64,000 nucleotides of DNA from Cohnella sp. SGD-V74 (lineage in GTDB: Bacteria; Bacillota; Bacilli; Paenibacillales; Paenibacillaceae). The position numbers were made by a program, and so were the translations under genes. The notes under the pieces were generated by a model. It saw nothing but the letters and a program-made list of their open reading frames with translations, ran no database searches and was not told the origin of the DNA. Below are positions 1 through 7,338 of the stretch, in pieces (the stretch's first letter is position 1; the number at the start of each line of letters is the position of its first letter). The stretch spans positions 186,001-250,000 of the forward strand of contig NZ_PVYW01000013.1 of assembly GCF_003001675.1 (NCBI RefSeq), written 5' to 3'.

Positions 1-1549
1 CGAATACCGCTTTGACGGTCGCGCTGCCCGCCTGAATCGGATACAGCTGTCCGTTCATGATTTTCACGATACTGTCGTCGCTCGAATAAAGCTTGAGCTG
101 TCCCGGAGCGAGCGGCTCCGTCAGCCCGTCGGAGTAATACACCGAGCCGGCGATGCTGATCGGTCCCGTCAACGCCTCCACGGTCGAAGGCGCCGTCAAG
201 TCAAGCCGTTCTGCCGTCAGTCGCGTCACCTTCAGATTATCGAACGACACTTTGGCTTGGTCGACCTGGAAGCCGACTTTGCCCCGCTCCGCCAAGTTCG
301 ACGCCGCGGTCATGTCCATGAGCAGCGTATAATCCGAAGCGTCCTTCGTCTTGATGTACTCTTTGACGTTGTTGCCGAACACCCTTACCTTCATCGTATA
401 GTCTGCGTTCAGGGCGAGCGGCTGCCACAGGCCGTCCTTCATGACGACCCAGCCGTTGTCCGGCTTGCGGTAAGCCAGCTCGAAGGTGCCGTTCTGCCGA
501 ATCGCCATTTGGTTGTACGGAGTCGTTCCTTCAGACGGAGCCCGGAACAGGATGGACGCCCATCTGGCCGCATTCAGCACGCTTTCGAAGCGGACATCCG
601 CTTCGACGACATAGTTGTCCCATTGCACAGGCGCTACGACGCGAGACTGTTTGCCCGAAGCGCTGCCGCTGAACGTGATTCTGCCTCCGTACACGTCTTG
701 CGTGACGGAAAATTCGCTGCTGCCCGCATTGACGTTCGACACCCATCCGTACGGAAGCGTTCCGGCCGCGGTGTCGTCGAACGTCTCTAGGAGCAGCACC
801 GGATCGACCGGCGCCGTGACCGGAGCATCGTCGCTGAGAATCAGCGTTCCGTAACCGCTCGTATCGTTCCAGAACGAGGACGACTGATAGGCGCTCCAGT
901 AACTGGACGTCACCTGTGCCGCATCATCTCCGAACCGATCCGTCGCGCCGATCTCGAAGCCCAGCTCCTTCGTCAGATTCGGATCCATCTCCAGCAGCTC
1001 CCACGGAATGGCCGTCTCCAGCGTCCAGCCGCTGCCGTCGGCATGAATCGCGCGCAGAATCCGTTTCTCGTCTTTGCCGCTATGATTGTTCAGCGCCGCT
1101 CCGAAATTAAATTTCGGCGTCGCCGACTGCGGCGCAAACACGAAGCCGGCCTGCATATCCGCAGCTGCGAAGGGAGCAGAACGGTGCAGCGTCGGATCGA
1201 AAAACAGGTTGATATTGTCCTGCTCGAACCAGTAACCCGGCTTGTCGCTCGCAGGCGTTTCGTCCACCACTCTGACGCCTACGTACAAATATTGGTTGTC
1301 CCACAGCATACCGAAGCGCGGCGCTTGTCCCGGCGCTCCTCCGACATGAACGTCCATCGTCTGATCGAGGCTCCACACCGCGTCGTCCAGCCGTCCGTCG
1401 ATGGCCGGTGCGTGCGTCGTTTTCCGAACCTCCAACGATTTGCGCCCTGCGTCTGCCGCGTTCGCGGTCGATCCCGACAAGCCGAACAGCGTACTGCCCA
1501 GCAGAGCGATCGTGATCCAGACGGATAACAGCCTTGTTGCTCTCTTCAT
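1..1549 (-). CDS. Secreted carbohydrate-binding (CBM9-like) multidomain protein, 3' end outside window
   Basis: The reading frame is open from an ATG at 1549 to the window edge, so at least 516 residues are present and the C-terminus is missing. Residues 1-32 form a signal peptide: a basic start, a hydrophobic core and an Ala-rich cleavage region. Residues about 38-240 look like a family 9 carbohydrate-binding or DOMON-type beta-sandwich, with the typical opening AIDGRLDDAVW and a later GWTLETAIPWELL. Residues about 255-440 resemble a concanavalin-like domain of the 3-keto-disaccharide hydrolase (DUF1080) or LamG kind. A Big-like Ig domain begins after that. The ATG follows a GGGAG ribosome site. 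It is probably exported and binds plant or cell-wall glycan; no catalytic residues can be assigned from the part seen. Confidence 0.75.
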   Translation of the reverse strand, partial: MKRATRLLSVWITIALLGSTLFGLSGSTANAADAGRKSLEVRKTTHAPAIDGRLDDAVWSLDQTMDVHVGGAPGQAPRFGMLWDNQYLYVGVRVVDETPASDKPGYWFEQDNINLFFDPTLHRSAPFAAADMQAGFVFAPQSATPKFNFGAALNNHSGKDEKRILRAIHADGSGWTLETAIPWELLEMDPNLTKELGFEIGATDRFGDDAAQVTSSYWSAYQSSSFWNDTSGYGTLILSDDAPVTAPVDPVLLLETFDDTAAGTLPYGWVSNVNAGSSEFSVTQDVYGGRITFSGSASGKQSRVVAPVQWDNYVVEADVRFESVLNAARWASILFRAPSEGTTPYNQMAIRQNGTFELAYRKPDNGWVVMKDGLWQPLALNADYTMKVRVFGNNVKEYIKTKDASDYTLLMDMTAASNLAERGKVGFQVDQAKVSFDNLKVTRLTAERLDLTAPSTVEALTGPISIAGSVYYSDGLTEPLAPGQLKLYSSDDSIVKIMNGQLYPIQAGSATVKAVF

Positions 1550-1601
1550 AGCACTCTCCCTCTCATAGAATCCTGGTTGGACCGGCACGAGAGAACGACA
1601 A

Positions 1602-1676
1602 AAAACCCCTTCCCGCATGGAAAAGGAAGCGGCGCCATTATACGGCTCTTCCTAATCCGCGCAACAAAGGGGTTTT
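1602..1676 (-). terminator. Long leader hairpin ahead of the CBM9-like gene, possible GlpP target
   Basis: Ten-base perfect arms (AAAACCCCTT and AAGGGGTTTT) enclose about 55 bases with further internal pairing and end in a T run on the minus strand. It lies between the broken glpP gene and the CBM9-like gene. In Bacillus, GlpP antiterminates at such a hairpin in glpF and glpD leaders. It may therefore be a relic of a glpP-leader-glpF arrangement, or simply a terminator. The GlpP link is inference. Confidence 0.5.
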
Positions 1677-1774
1677 CTCCACGTCTCGTACCCTCGACTA
1701 TTCGATTGTCTCTTACTAGTTTCTACTATAACGGGCGATTGTTATTGCAGCGTCAACCTGAGATCAAAGTTCGA

Positions 1775-2096
1775 TTAAAGCGCGCGGACCCCTTGGACCC
1801 ATAGCTGGCGGCTACCCATCGACACCGCGCTGGCTCCCGCCCGCAGCGCCGTCTCGATCTCCGACTGCTCCCGGATCAGGCCGCCGACGATAATCGGTAC
1901 CGAGACCGCGGCGCGAAGCTCCGAGATGACCCGGGGAATCAGCCCGGGCTACATAATCTTCGGCCGTGAACAAATCGCCAATCAGCAGAAACACAACCGG
2001 CCAATCCACGCCCAGCGCGGCCGGCAGATGTTCCGGCTTGCGCACGGCGGCGACGCGCTTGTCCGGTCCAAACTCAAGTTGCGGCTCCCTCGGCAT
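1775..2096 (-). pseudogene. glpP: Glycerol-3-phosphate-responsive antiterminator GlpP, internal deletion
   Basis: The start at 2096 (MPREPQLEFG) has an AGGAGG ribosome site. The first 48 residues match the GlpP N-terminus, including KRVAAVRKPEHLPAAL and VVFLLIGDLFTAEDY. In another frame the GlpP C-terminus follows directly: PGLIPRVISELRAAVSVPII, then VGGLIREQSEIETAL, then AGASAVSMGSRQLW, to a TAA at 1775. The family is about 180-190 residues, so roughly 80-90 central residues are gone and the two ends are out of frame. The junction is near 1945-1955. No functional antiterminator can be made. A glpF or glpK gene is not seen in this window. Confidence 0.8.
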
Positions 2097-2169
2097 GCGA
2101 GTTCCTCCTCGTCGATCCACCTTTCTCTCCACCCTATCAGATGAATGTCAACGAGGTGTTAACTGGCGG

Positions 2170-2373
2170 TTATTTGCCGATCGTTTCTACTTCGCCGTTG
2201 AGGTAGCGGAGCTCCTCGATCGTTCGGGAAGCGGAACGGATGGCGCCTGCAGCCCAGTAGGACGCGGGTACGTCGGACCATCCCGACTCTCCGCCCGGAA
2301 GAGACGAACGGCCGAGCACGCGATTTAACAACACTCCCGTCGTGCTCCTAATAATAAAAAAGTCCCCAAACAA
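2170..2373 (-). pseudogene. Fragment resembling the C-terminal end of an S-layer homology (SLH) protein
   Basis: A 67-codon frame contains VLLNRVLGR followed by GWSDVPASYWAAGAIRSAS and a short tail ending in a stop. This is how the last SLH repeat of Paenibacillus surface proteins commonly reads (the end of one repeat, then D-V-P-x-x-x-W-A-x-x-A-I). The part before residue 10 does not look like SLH, and no longer SLH frame extends upstream. I read it as a leftover C-terminal piece between two other broken loci. It could be a chance match, as only about 50 residues are informative. Confidence 0.4.
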
Positions 2374-2436
2374 ATACGAGATAAACTACATACGATAATG
2401 TAGAAAGGGAAATACTAAAATCCTAACGGAGAGCGG

Positions 2437-2465
2437 TTGATCTCCCCTTTTAGTAATGCTATACT
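2437..2465 (+). promoter_or_regulatory. Strong sigma-A promoter ahead of the ToxI-like repeats
   Basis: TTGATC at 2437-2442, a 17-base spacer and TATACT at 2460-2465 form a near-consensus promoter. Its predicted start point lies only a few bases before the first 37-bp repeat. This is the arrangement expected for a constitutively made type III antitoxin RNA. Confidence 0.65.
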
Positions 2466-2475
2466 GATTGCACAT

Positions 2476-2549
2476 GGTGTTTCGCCACCAATTTAAGGGC
2501 GAGTGGTAAAGTGGTGTTTCGCCACCAATTTAAGGGCGAGTGGTAAAGT
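2476..2549 (+). repeat. Two perfect 37-bp tandem repeats (ToxI-like antitoxin units)
   Basis: Copies at 2476-2512 and 2513-2549 are identical. Each starts GGTGTTTCGCCACC and continues with a TTTAAGGGCGAG core. The pattern GGTG-TT-GC-ACC-TTTAAG-GC resembles the published ToxI repeat as I recall it. The following 25 bases (GGTCTCCGCGGCCATC...) look like a degenerate third unit. Two short self-complementary segments per unit (GGTG/CACC and CCAC/GTGG) fit a pseudoknot fold. Confidence 0.7.
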
Positions 2550-2575
2550 TGGTCTCCGCGGCCATCAAACGCGGG

Positions 2576-2603
2576 AAAAAGAGCGCATAGTCGCTCTTTT
2601 TTT
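2576..2603 (+). terminator. Attenuator hairpin between antitoxin repeats and toxN remnant
   Basis: AAAGAGCG and CGCTCTTT pair over eight bases around a six-base loop, and the T run extends to 2603. In intact type III loci such a terminator keeps the toxin-to-antitoxin ratio low. It stands 19 bases before the toxN start at 2623. Confidence 0.8.
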
Positions 2604-2622
2604 ATGGGGAGAATTGAGAAAC

Positions 2623-2951
2623 ATGGATGAAGACGTTGCAAGAATACTCTTTTACCGGTTGTCGGACAGGTATATCGATTTCCTTCGGACGCATGATACC
2701 GGCGTGCAACAAAATGCCGGTGATAGATTGCGGCCTTAATGACCTACGTTGATTTTGAAACGTTCGCACATGATCCGAAGTATCAGTCATTACTTGAAGC
2801 CGAGTACCAGTACATAAAAAGTAATCGGTCTGACATTATCGACGGTGCGCACAAACTATATGCTCTAGCCAACAAGCCAGGCACCTATTTCGAAAAAATA
2901 TCCTGCAAATTCAAATTACTTGAAAGCATTTATCAAAGCTTCAGGCCATAG
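2623..2951 (+). pseudogene. toxN: Type III toxin (ToxN/AbiQ-family endoribonuclease), central part lost
   Basis: The first frame (2623-2739) encodes 38 residues including ILFYRLSDRYIDFLRTHDTG, ending GDRLRP; this matches the ToxN start (F-Y-x-I-x-x-x-Y-I-x-x-L-R-x-x-D, then R-P). It then stops. A second frame opens at 2739 through an overlapping TAATG and gives 70 residues with YQYIKSNRSDII and FEKISCKFKLLE, which match the ToxN C-terminal helix and its terminal CNFxLLE motif. The family is about 160-180 residues; here 108 remain, and the middle (the F-V-G-I-x-L and P-L-S-S-P strands) is absent. A short in-phase repair is not possible. A GGGGAG ribosome site precedes the ATG. Identification is by recalled family motifs. 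Confidence 0.65.
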
Positions 2952-2964
2952 TTTCATCCTAATT

Positions 2965-2990
2965 CCGTGCCCAGGCATGGATTTTTTATT
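2965..2990 (+). terminator. Terminator after the toxN remnant
   Basis: CCGTGC pairs with GCATGG (one G-T pair) around a four-base loop, followed by ATTTTTTATT. It closes the toxI-toxN unit 14 bases after its last stop. Confidence 0.65.
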
Positions 2991-3063
2991 GATCCCAGAC
3001 ACAAGACCTGTATTATGCTCACATGCCCTTCGGAAAATTCAATTCCATTCATTGATATGAGAG

Positions 3064-3094
3064 AAAAAAAAGCACCCCTAAAGGGGTGCTTTTA
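3064..3094 (-). terminator. Terminator of the rpsF-ssb-rpsR operon
   Basis: AGCACCCC and GGGGTGCT pair around TAAA, followed on the minus strand by eight T. It sits directly after the rpsR stop. Confidence 0.9.
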
Positions 3095-3099
3095 TCGAA

Positions 3100-3423
3100 T
3101 TACTCCGTCGTGTATGGCAGAAGAGCCATTTGACGAGCGCGCTTGATCGCAACCGTCAACATACGTTGGTATTTCGCTTTCGTGCCCGTCACACGGCGTG
3201 GCAAGATTTTGCCGCGCTCGCTGATGAACTTGCGAAGAAGATCCAACTCTTTGTAGTCGACGTGCGTGATTTTATTTACGGTGAAGTAGCAAACCTTCTT
3301 GCGCTTGTTGCGTCCGCCGCGGCGGAACTTGCGAGGCTCGCGTTGTTCGCGATCGCCGCCTGGGCGGCCACCTTGCGCTGGGCGCTCTTCACGTGCTTGT
3401 GGTTGTGCTTGTTGTTCGCTCAT
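3100..3423 (-). CDS. rpsR: 30S ribosomal protein S18
   Basis: The 107-residue product contains the S18 core from about residue 42 (KVCYFTVNKITHVDYKELDL, then LRKFISERGKILPRRVTGT and QRMLTVAIKRARQMALLPYT). It has a longer than usual N-terminal tail of about 35 residues rich in Arg, Gly and Gln; the core alone is the usual 75-80 residues. S18 pairs with S6 on the platform of the 30S subunit near the mRNA exit. It is the last gene of rpsF-ssb-rpsR and stands 20 bases after ssb. It is expected to be constitutive and linked to growth rate. Confidence 0.97.
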   Translation of the reverse strand: MSEQQAQPQAREERPAQGGRPGGDREQREPRKFRRGGRNKRKKVCYFTVNKITHVDYKELDLLRKFISERGKILPRRVTGTKAKYQRMLTVAIKRARQMALLPYTTE

Positions 3424-3443
3424 TTGTTCTCCGTCCTTTCCAG

Positions 3444-3971
3444 TTAAAATGGCAGATCATCGTCCGATATGTCTATCGGTCGCCCGTCATCGGCAAAGGG
3501 ATCGCTAGTGTTGCCTCCGCTGCTGCGAGATCCGGCGCCGGCGTTGCTGCGATTGCCGCTGCTGCCGCCTCCGTATCCGCCTCCCGCGCTTGCAGCCGGA
3601 GCGCTGCCGTAAGCATCGTCTCTTCCTTGTCCTTGCCCGCCGCCTTCGCGGTTAGGCGATTCCAGGAATCGAACGTTGTCGGCGATCACTTCGGTCACGT
3701 AGACGCGTCGGCCTTCGTTATTCTCGTAGTTACGCACTTGAATCCTGCCTTCCACTGCGGCCAGACGGCCTTTGCGAAGGTAGTTGGCGCACGTCTCGGC
3801 AAGCTGTCTCCAAGTAACGACCGGAATAAAATCCGCTTCCCGTTCCTCCCGATTGCCGGAGAACGGACGGTCTACCGCCAGCGTAAACTGGGTTACGGCT
3901 ACGCCTGCGGGCGTGTAGCGCAGTTCAGGATCCCTGGTAAGGCGTCCTATGAGAATGACTCGGTTCAGCAT
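3444..3971 (-). CDS. ssb: Single-stranded DNA-binding protein
   Basis: The 175-residue product begins MLNRVILIGRLTRDPELRYT, the standard SSB OB-fold opening. The fold runs to about residue 108 and includes NYLRKGRLAAVEGRIQVRNY. A Gly/Ser/Asn-rich linker follows, and the acidic tip DDDLPF ends the protein; this tip recruits replication and repair partners. Length and layout are normal for Firmicute SsbA. It lies between rpsF and rpsR in the usual operon and works at the replication fork as a tetramer. Confidence 0.97.
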   Translation of the reverse strand: MLNRVILIGRLTRDPELRYTPAGVAVTQFTLAVDRPFSGNREEREADFIPVVTWRQLAETCANYLRKGRLAAVEGRIQVRNYENNEGRRVYVTEVIADNVRFLESPNREGGGQGQGRDDAYGSAPAASAGGGYGGGSSGNRSNAGAGSRSSGGNTSDPFADDGRPIDISDDDLPF

Positions 3972-4037
3972 CGCGGTTTCCCTCCACTTGACATGGCATT
4001 GTAAGGCTTCGGCGGTTGTCCGCCCGGGTTGTGCGGT

Positions 4038-4325
4038 TTACGCGGTTTGTTCTCTGACGACCATGTGACGAATAACTTCGTCCGTAATCTTCAGAACGCG
4101 CTCAAGTTCCGCCACGACTTCCGACGTTCCCTTGAAATGAACCAACACATACGTCCCTTCGCGGTGCTTGTTGATCTCGTAAGCAAGACGACGTTTACCC
4201 ATCAAGTCGTGCTTAGCGATCTCTCCGCCGTTCCCGATGATGCCCTGGAATTTCTCCGTGACAGCTTGAACGGTTTCTTGTTCCACGTCCGGACGGATGA
4301 TGTACATCAACTCATAGTTGCGCAT
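4038..4325 (-). CDS. rpsF: 30S ribosomal protein S6
   Basis: The 95-residue product begins MRNYELMYIIRPDVEQETVQ and holds the S6 ferredoxin-like fold, including GKRRLAYEINKHREGTYVLV. The length is normal. The start has a strong AAGGAGGTGA ribosome site. It is the first gene of the rpsF-ssb-rpsR operon, transcribed away from yjzC. In many bacteria the S6:S18 complex binds its own leader and represses this operon; a hairpin in the leader is listed separately. Confidence 0.97.
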   Translation of the reverse strand: MRNYELMYIIRPDVEQETVQAVTEKFQGIIGNGGEIAKHDLMGKRRLAYEINKHREGTYVLVHFKGTSEVVAELERVLKITDEVIRHMVVREQTA

Positions 4326-4357
4326 CTTCCGTTCACCTCCTTAAGGTCTTATGGCCC

Positions 4358-4394
4358 CCCACTTGGCATACCGACAGCTTGGCTATCGGCTGGG
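4358..4394 (-). promoter_or_regulatory. Hairpin in the rpsF leader, possible S6:S18 autoregulatory site
   Basis: On the minus strand CCGATAG and CTGTCGG pair over seven bases (one T-G pair) around CCAAG, with an outer CCCA/TGGG pair and an asymmetric bulge between. It lies 33 bases before the rpsF start. S6:S18 sites known in other bacteria are bulged hairpins in this position. I cannot show the conserved CCG bulge, so the assignment is weak. Confidence 0.3.
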
Positions 4395-4501
4395 AAGCAA
4401 GGAGTATGCAATCTACAGCATACCTGAATACTTTATCACAACGAGTCGAATACCGCAAGGAATTTCGCGCTACACTAACCCATACGACAGGGGGTGAAGG
4501 C

Positions 4502-4690
4502 ATGGGCGAGCAGACGCAGTTCGAACCCGGACAACGAGCTCCGAACGACGGAGAATACGTGGAAATCGGCGAGAACGCCTTTCATATGGGAGTCAACGAT
4601 CCTCAGCATGTGCACCTGCGCAAGGGGGAGAAGTTTCCCGACACGAGCAACCATAACCGCAAGTGGAAAAAAGTAAAGCTTCAGCGGTAA
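4502..4690 (+). CDS. yjzC: YjzC-family small protein
   Basis: The 62-residue product MGEQTQFEPGQRAPNDGEYV... ends with FPDTSNHNRKWKKVKLQR. It matches the YjzC family of Bacilli, which begins M-G-Q-x-x-x-F-x-P-G-x-x-A-P-N-x-G and has a P-x-x-S-N-x-N-R-x-W end. The function is unknown. The start at 4502 follows GGGGGTGAAGGC, a good ribosome site; a longer frame upstream is not supported. It is transcribed divergently from rpsF and has no partner gene. Confidence 0.85.
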   Translation: MGEQTQFEPGQRAPNDGEYVEIGENAFHMGVNDPQHVHLRKGEKFPDTSNHNRKWKKVKLQR

Positions 4691-4949
4691 TTTGATCGGC
4701 GGATGAATACGGCGGAGACAAACGGGACATTCTATATTTCGGCGACGGTAAACGAGAGGTGTGGTTCCGTTGAACGATTTCGGGCAACAACCAGTTGAGG
4801 CGTTCCTGTCGGAGTAGGGAAAGCGAGGGGTTGTGCTAAAGACAGCTATCTGTAAGATGAAGTTGGAGGCATTTCCTGAAGCCCCGAAGGGCTGAGTTGA
4901 AATCAGCAACGTAGGTTACGAAACTCGAGCAACTCACTAAACGTCGCCC

Positions 4950-4973
4950 GAAGAACCCCTCACGGGGTTCTTC
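4950..4973 (-). terminator. Terminator closing the transporter-pucR operon
   Basis: GAAGAACCCC and GGGGTTCTTC pair over ten bases around TCAC, just after the pucR stop. On the minus strand the T run after it is poor. The 4691-4949 stretch before it holds no gene I can support. Confidence 0.75.
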
Positions 4974-4978
4974 GTTAT

Positions 4979-6640
4979 TTACGCAATATCGCCGGACTTG
5001 ATCGCCAGATGAAGCAGCAGCTTCGTCTCCGGATCGTCCAGCCGAAGTCCCAGCTCGCTCTTGATCCGCTCCAGCCGGTAATTGATCGTGTTGTAGTGAA
5101 CGAACATTCTCTCCGCCGTCTCTTTGGCGTTGCAGTTGCATTCGAAGTAATTGCGCAATGTGTTCAACAGCGAGCCCTGCTGCTTGCGATCCAGCTCCAG
5201 CAGCGGATGCAGGTACAGCCTCTGATACTCCTCCAACTCTTCCGTGCCGAGCAGCCGGTAGAGCAGCAGATATACGCCCAGTTCCCCGTAGCGAACCGTC
5301 TCCTCCTGCAAGCCGCACACCCTTCTGATTTCGGCGGCGCGTTTCGCGTCGCGGTAGCTTGCCGACACTTCGCTCTGCTTGCCGACTTCCTTGCCCACGC
5401 ACAGGGAAGCGGATTTCTCCTGAAGCAGCGGCCGCAAGTAACTCCACACCTGCTCCGGATCGCTATCCTTAGCCAGCGGCGGCGCTCCGTTCGTGTCCGA
5501 CCGCATCGTGAACAGGACGACCAGCTCCCCTTCGAGAACCGTCCATTTGGCCCCGGACTTGCGCGAATCGCTCTCCCAGTTCAATCGCTTTGCCAGCTCT
5601 TGCAGCCCTCTGACGTTCGATTTACGATCATGGAACGACACGACGCCCGCGACATAACGATCCTCTTCCGCCAGCGGCCAGCCGCACGCTTCGGCGCGCA
5701 GACGCAAGTCGTCCGTCGAGACGATTCGGCCCGCCAGCCAGTCCTGCAGGAACTGGTCGAAATACTTCGCCTCGATGTTTTTTCGCGCCAGCAGGTTACT
5801 GATCTCGAAGCCGAGCAGACGGCCCGCCCAGTTGATCGTCAGCGTGTCCACCGGCCCGTAATCGGCGGCGTATTCCAGAATCAACATCAAGTACGGGCGG
5901 ACTTGTCCGTCCGGCACGGCCGCGACGTGTACGCGCACGCTGCGCTCTCCGATCTGAATCACGCTCGTCTCCATCGTCTGCTCGGTGCGGAACTTGGTCC
6001 ACTCTTCCTCCCCGATCCGCTCGCACAGCGGCTCCGCGTCCGACGACGCCGCAATCCGGTTATGCGGATCAAGCAGAACGACCGGATTGCGAATCATCGT
6101 CTGCAGATGGTTCAAATACGCATGAAGCCCGTCCCCGTGCAGCAGCACGTGGGACAGGCGTTGAACGCGGCCTTGCAGCACGGTCAGATCCTTGGATTCC
6201 GAGACGAGCACCCGCTCCATCACTTCGCGGACGACGTCGGAGAACGTCGTGCTCGGCGGCAGCTCGATCAGCGGCAAGCCGTGCCGGTTCGCCGCTTCGA
6301 CGGCCGACTTCGGCACCTCGTCGAAAAACCGCTTCGTCTTCACGCCCAGCGCGACGACGCCCTTGCTCGCCAACTGAGCGATCAGCGTCACCAGAATCTC
6401 CGGATCGTGCTTGAACGGATACCCCGTCGTCATCAACAGTTCTCCCGGCCGAACCCAATCGACGACGTCGGGCACCTCCATCACGTTGATCCGGCTGATC
6501 GGCCGATCCAGTCCCGTTCCCCCGCCGAGAAGAACGGCTTCCTTCAGCTGGGGAAGATCGAACAGCGCTCCGACCGTAAATCCTTCCTCCGTCATCGTTC
6601 CATTCACCGCCGTCTCCTCCTCCCGCTCTTGCGCAAGCAT
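4979..6640 (-). CDS. PucR-family transcriptional regulator
   Basis: The 553-residue product has the PucR N-terminal domain at about 20-145 (TVGALFDLPQLKEAVLLGGG, then RPGELLMTTGYPF) and a long middle region. The C-terminal helix-turn-helix is at about 490-545 (ETAERMFVHYNTINYRLERI). Bacillus PucR controls purine breakdown genes, and relatives sit beside many nitrogen-use clusters. It is the last gene of an eight-gene operon, ten bases after the cysteine hydrolase, and probably senses an intermediate of the pathway encoded upstream. The ATG at 6640 has an AGAGG site; an internal Met at residue 16 is an alternative. Confidence 0.85.
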   Translation of the reverse strand: MLAQEREEETAVNGTMTEEGFTVGALFDLPQLKEAVLLGGGTGLDRPISRINVMEVPDVVDWVRPGELLMTTGYPFKHDPEILVTLIAQLASKGVVALGVKTKRFFDEVPKSAVEAANRHGLPLIELPPSTTFSDVVREVMERVLVSESKDLTVLQGRVQRLSHVLLHGDGLHAYLNHLQTMIRNPVVLLDPHNRIAASSDAEPLCERIGEEEWTKFRTEQTMETSVIQIGERSVRVHVAAVPDGQVRPYLMLILEYAADYGPVDTLTINWAGRLLGFEISNLLARKNIEAKYFDQFLQDWLAGRIVSTDDLRLRAEACGWPLAEEDRYVAGVVSFHDRKSNVRGLQELAKRLNWESDSRKSGAKWTVLEGELVVLFTMRSDTNGAPPLAKDSDPEQVWSYLRPLLQEKSASLCVGKEVGKQSEVSASYRDAKRAAEIRRVCGLQEETVRYGELGVYLLLYRLLGTEELEEYQRLYLHPLLELDRKQQGSLLNTLRNYFECNCNAKETAERMFVHYNTINYRLERIKSELGLRLDDPETKLLLHLAIKSGDIA

Positions 6641-6649
6641 GCGTTCCTC

Positions 6650-7321
6650 TTATTGCGTCAGCGCTTCGACGATCTCGCCCGATAACGCCGTCCATCCGAA
6701 GATGCCGCCCTGCTGACGGATCATGCGGATCGCCGCCTCCTGATCGGCCGGATCGAACGCGGCCGTCGCGTCCTCCGGCACAAGACAGCGATAGCCTCGA
6801 TCGTTCGCCTCCCGCACCGTCGTATGCACGCACACATGGGTCGTCACCCCGCATACGATCAGCCATTCGATTCCTTTGCCCGCCAGCAGGCTCTCCAGCT
6901 CCGTCCGATAGAACGCCCCTTTCCCGGGCTTGTCGATAACCGTCTCGCCCTCCAGAGGCGCCAGCTCGGGAACGATCGCATGGCCCGGCTCTCCCCGAAC
7001 GAGCAGCCGCCCCATCGGGCCTTCATCGCCGATGCCCGCGCCCTGCGTGCGGCTGCGCTCCAGCTTCGACGGGGGACAATCGGACAGGTCCGGCAGATGC
7101 CCTTCCCGCGTATGCACGATCATCAGGCTCGCCTCTCTCGCCGCGCGAAGCAATTCCTGAATGGCCGGGATAATCGCGCGAGTCGGCGAAATGTCGTTGC
7201 CGAGCATCTCCCCGAACCCGCCCGGGGAACAGAAATCGTTCTGCATGTCGATCACGACCAGCGCCGTGCGGCCGGGGTCGAACTCGTATGCGTACGGCAG
7301 CGCCCTCTCCACCTTTTTCAC
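6650..7321 (-). CDS. Isochorismatase-family cysteine hydrolase, BiuH/TrtA-like
   Basis: The 223-residue product has the family triad: Asp in ALVVIDMQNDFC (about residue 24), Lys in VIDKPGKGAFYRT (about 130) and Cys in GVTTHVCVHTTVREANDRGY (about 163). It shares long blocks with the biuret hydrolase at 15626-16318 (HTREGH-PDLSD, LVRGEPG, DKPGKG, VCVHTT-REANDRGY). Related enzymes cleave biuret, triuret, ureidoacrylate or N-carbamoylsarcosine. It stands 17 bases after the cupin gene in the transporter operon. The substrate is uncertain; a carbamoyl amide such as triuret is a reasonable guess. Confidence 0.8.
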   Translation of the reverse strand: MKKVERALPYAYEFDPGRTALVVIDMQNDFCSPGGFGEMLGNDISPTRAIIPAIQELLRAAREASLMIVHTREGHLPDLSDCPPSKLERSRTQGAGIGDEGPMGRLLVRGEPGHAIVPELAPLEGETVIDKPGKGAFYRTELESLLAGKGIEWLIVCGVTTHVCVHTTVREANDRGYRCLVPEDATAAFDPADQEAAIRMIRQQGGIFGWTALSGEIVEALTQ

Positions 7322-7338
7322 CGCGCGATCCCTCCCTT

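Larger units (their letters stand above)
2476..2603 (+). ncRNA. toxI: Candidate type III antitoxin RNA (ToxI-like) with terminator
   Basis: The RNA would start at the strong promoter just upstream, carry two full repeats plus a degenerate third and end at an attenuator hairpin. Type III systems (ToxIN, AbiQ) have exactly this order: promoter, tandem repeats, leaky terminator, endoribonuclease gene. Working ToxI loci usually have more repeats (about 3 to 6), so this array may have shrunk. The RNA may still be made although its toxin gene is broken. Confidence 0.6.

Noticed and set aside
2476..2549. Two direct repeats taken as a mini-CRISPR array
   Set aside because: The copies are adjacent without spacers and no cas gene is near; the ToxI reading explains them better.
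4740..4818. Short frame after yjzC starting near TTGAACGATTTCGGGCAAC
   Set aside because: Only about 15 codons, no family match and no conservation evidence; it may be a random frame or the start of a lost gene.
5009..6685. 558-residue plus-strand frame opposite pucR
   Set aside because: The minus-strand frame has clear PucR domains; the antisense product is Arg/Gln-rich and unlike any protein.
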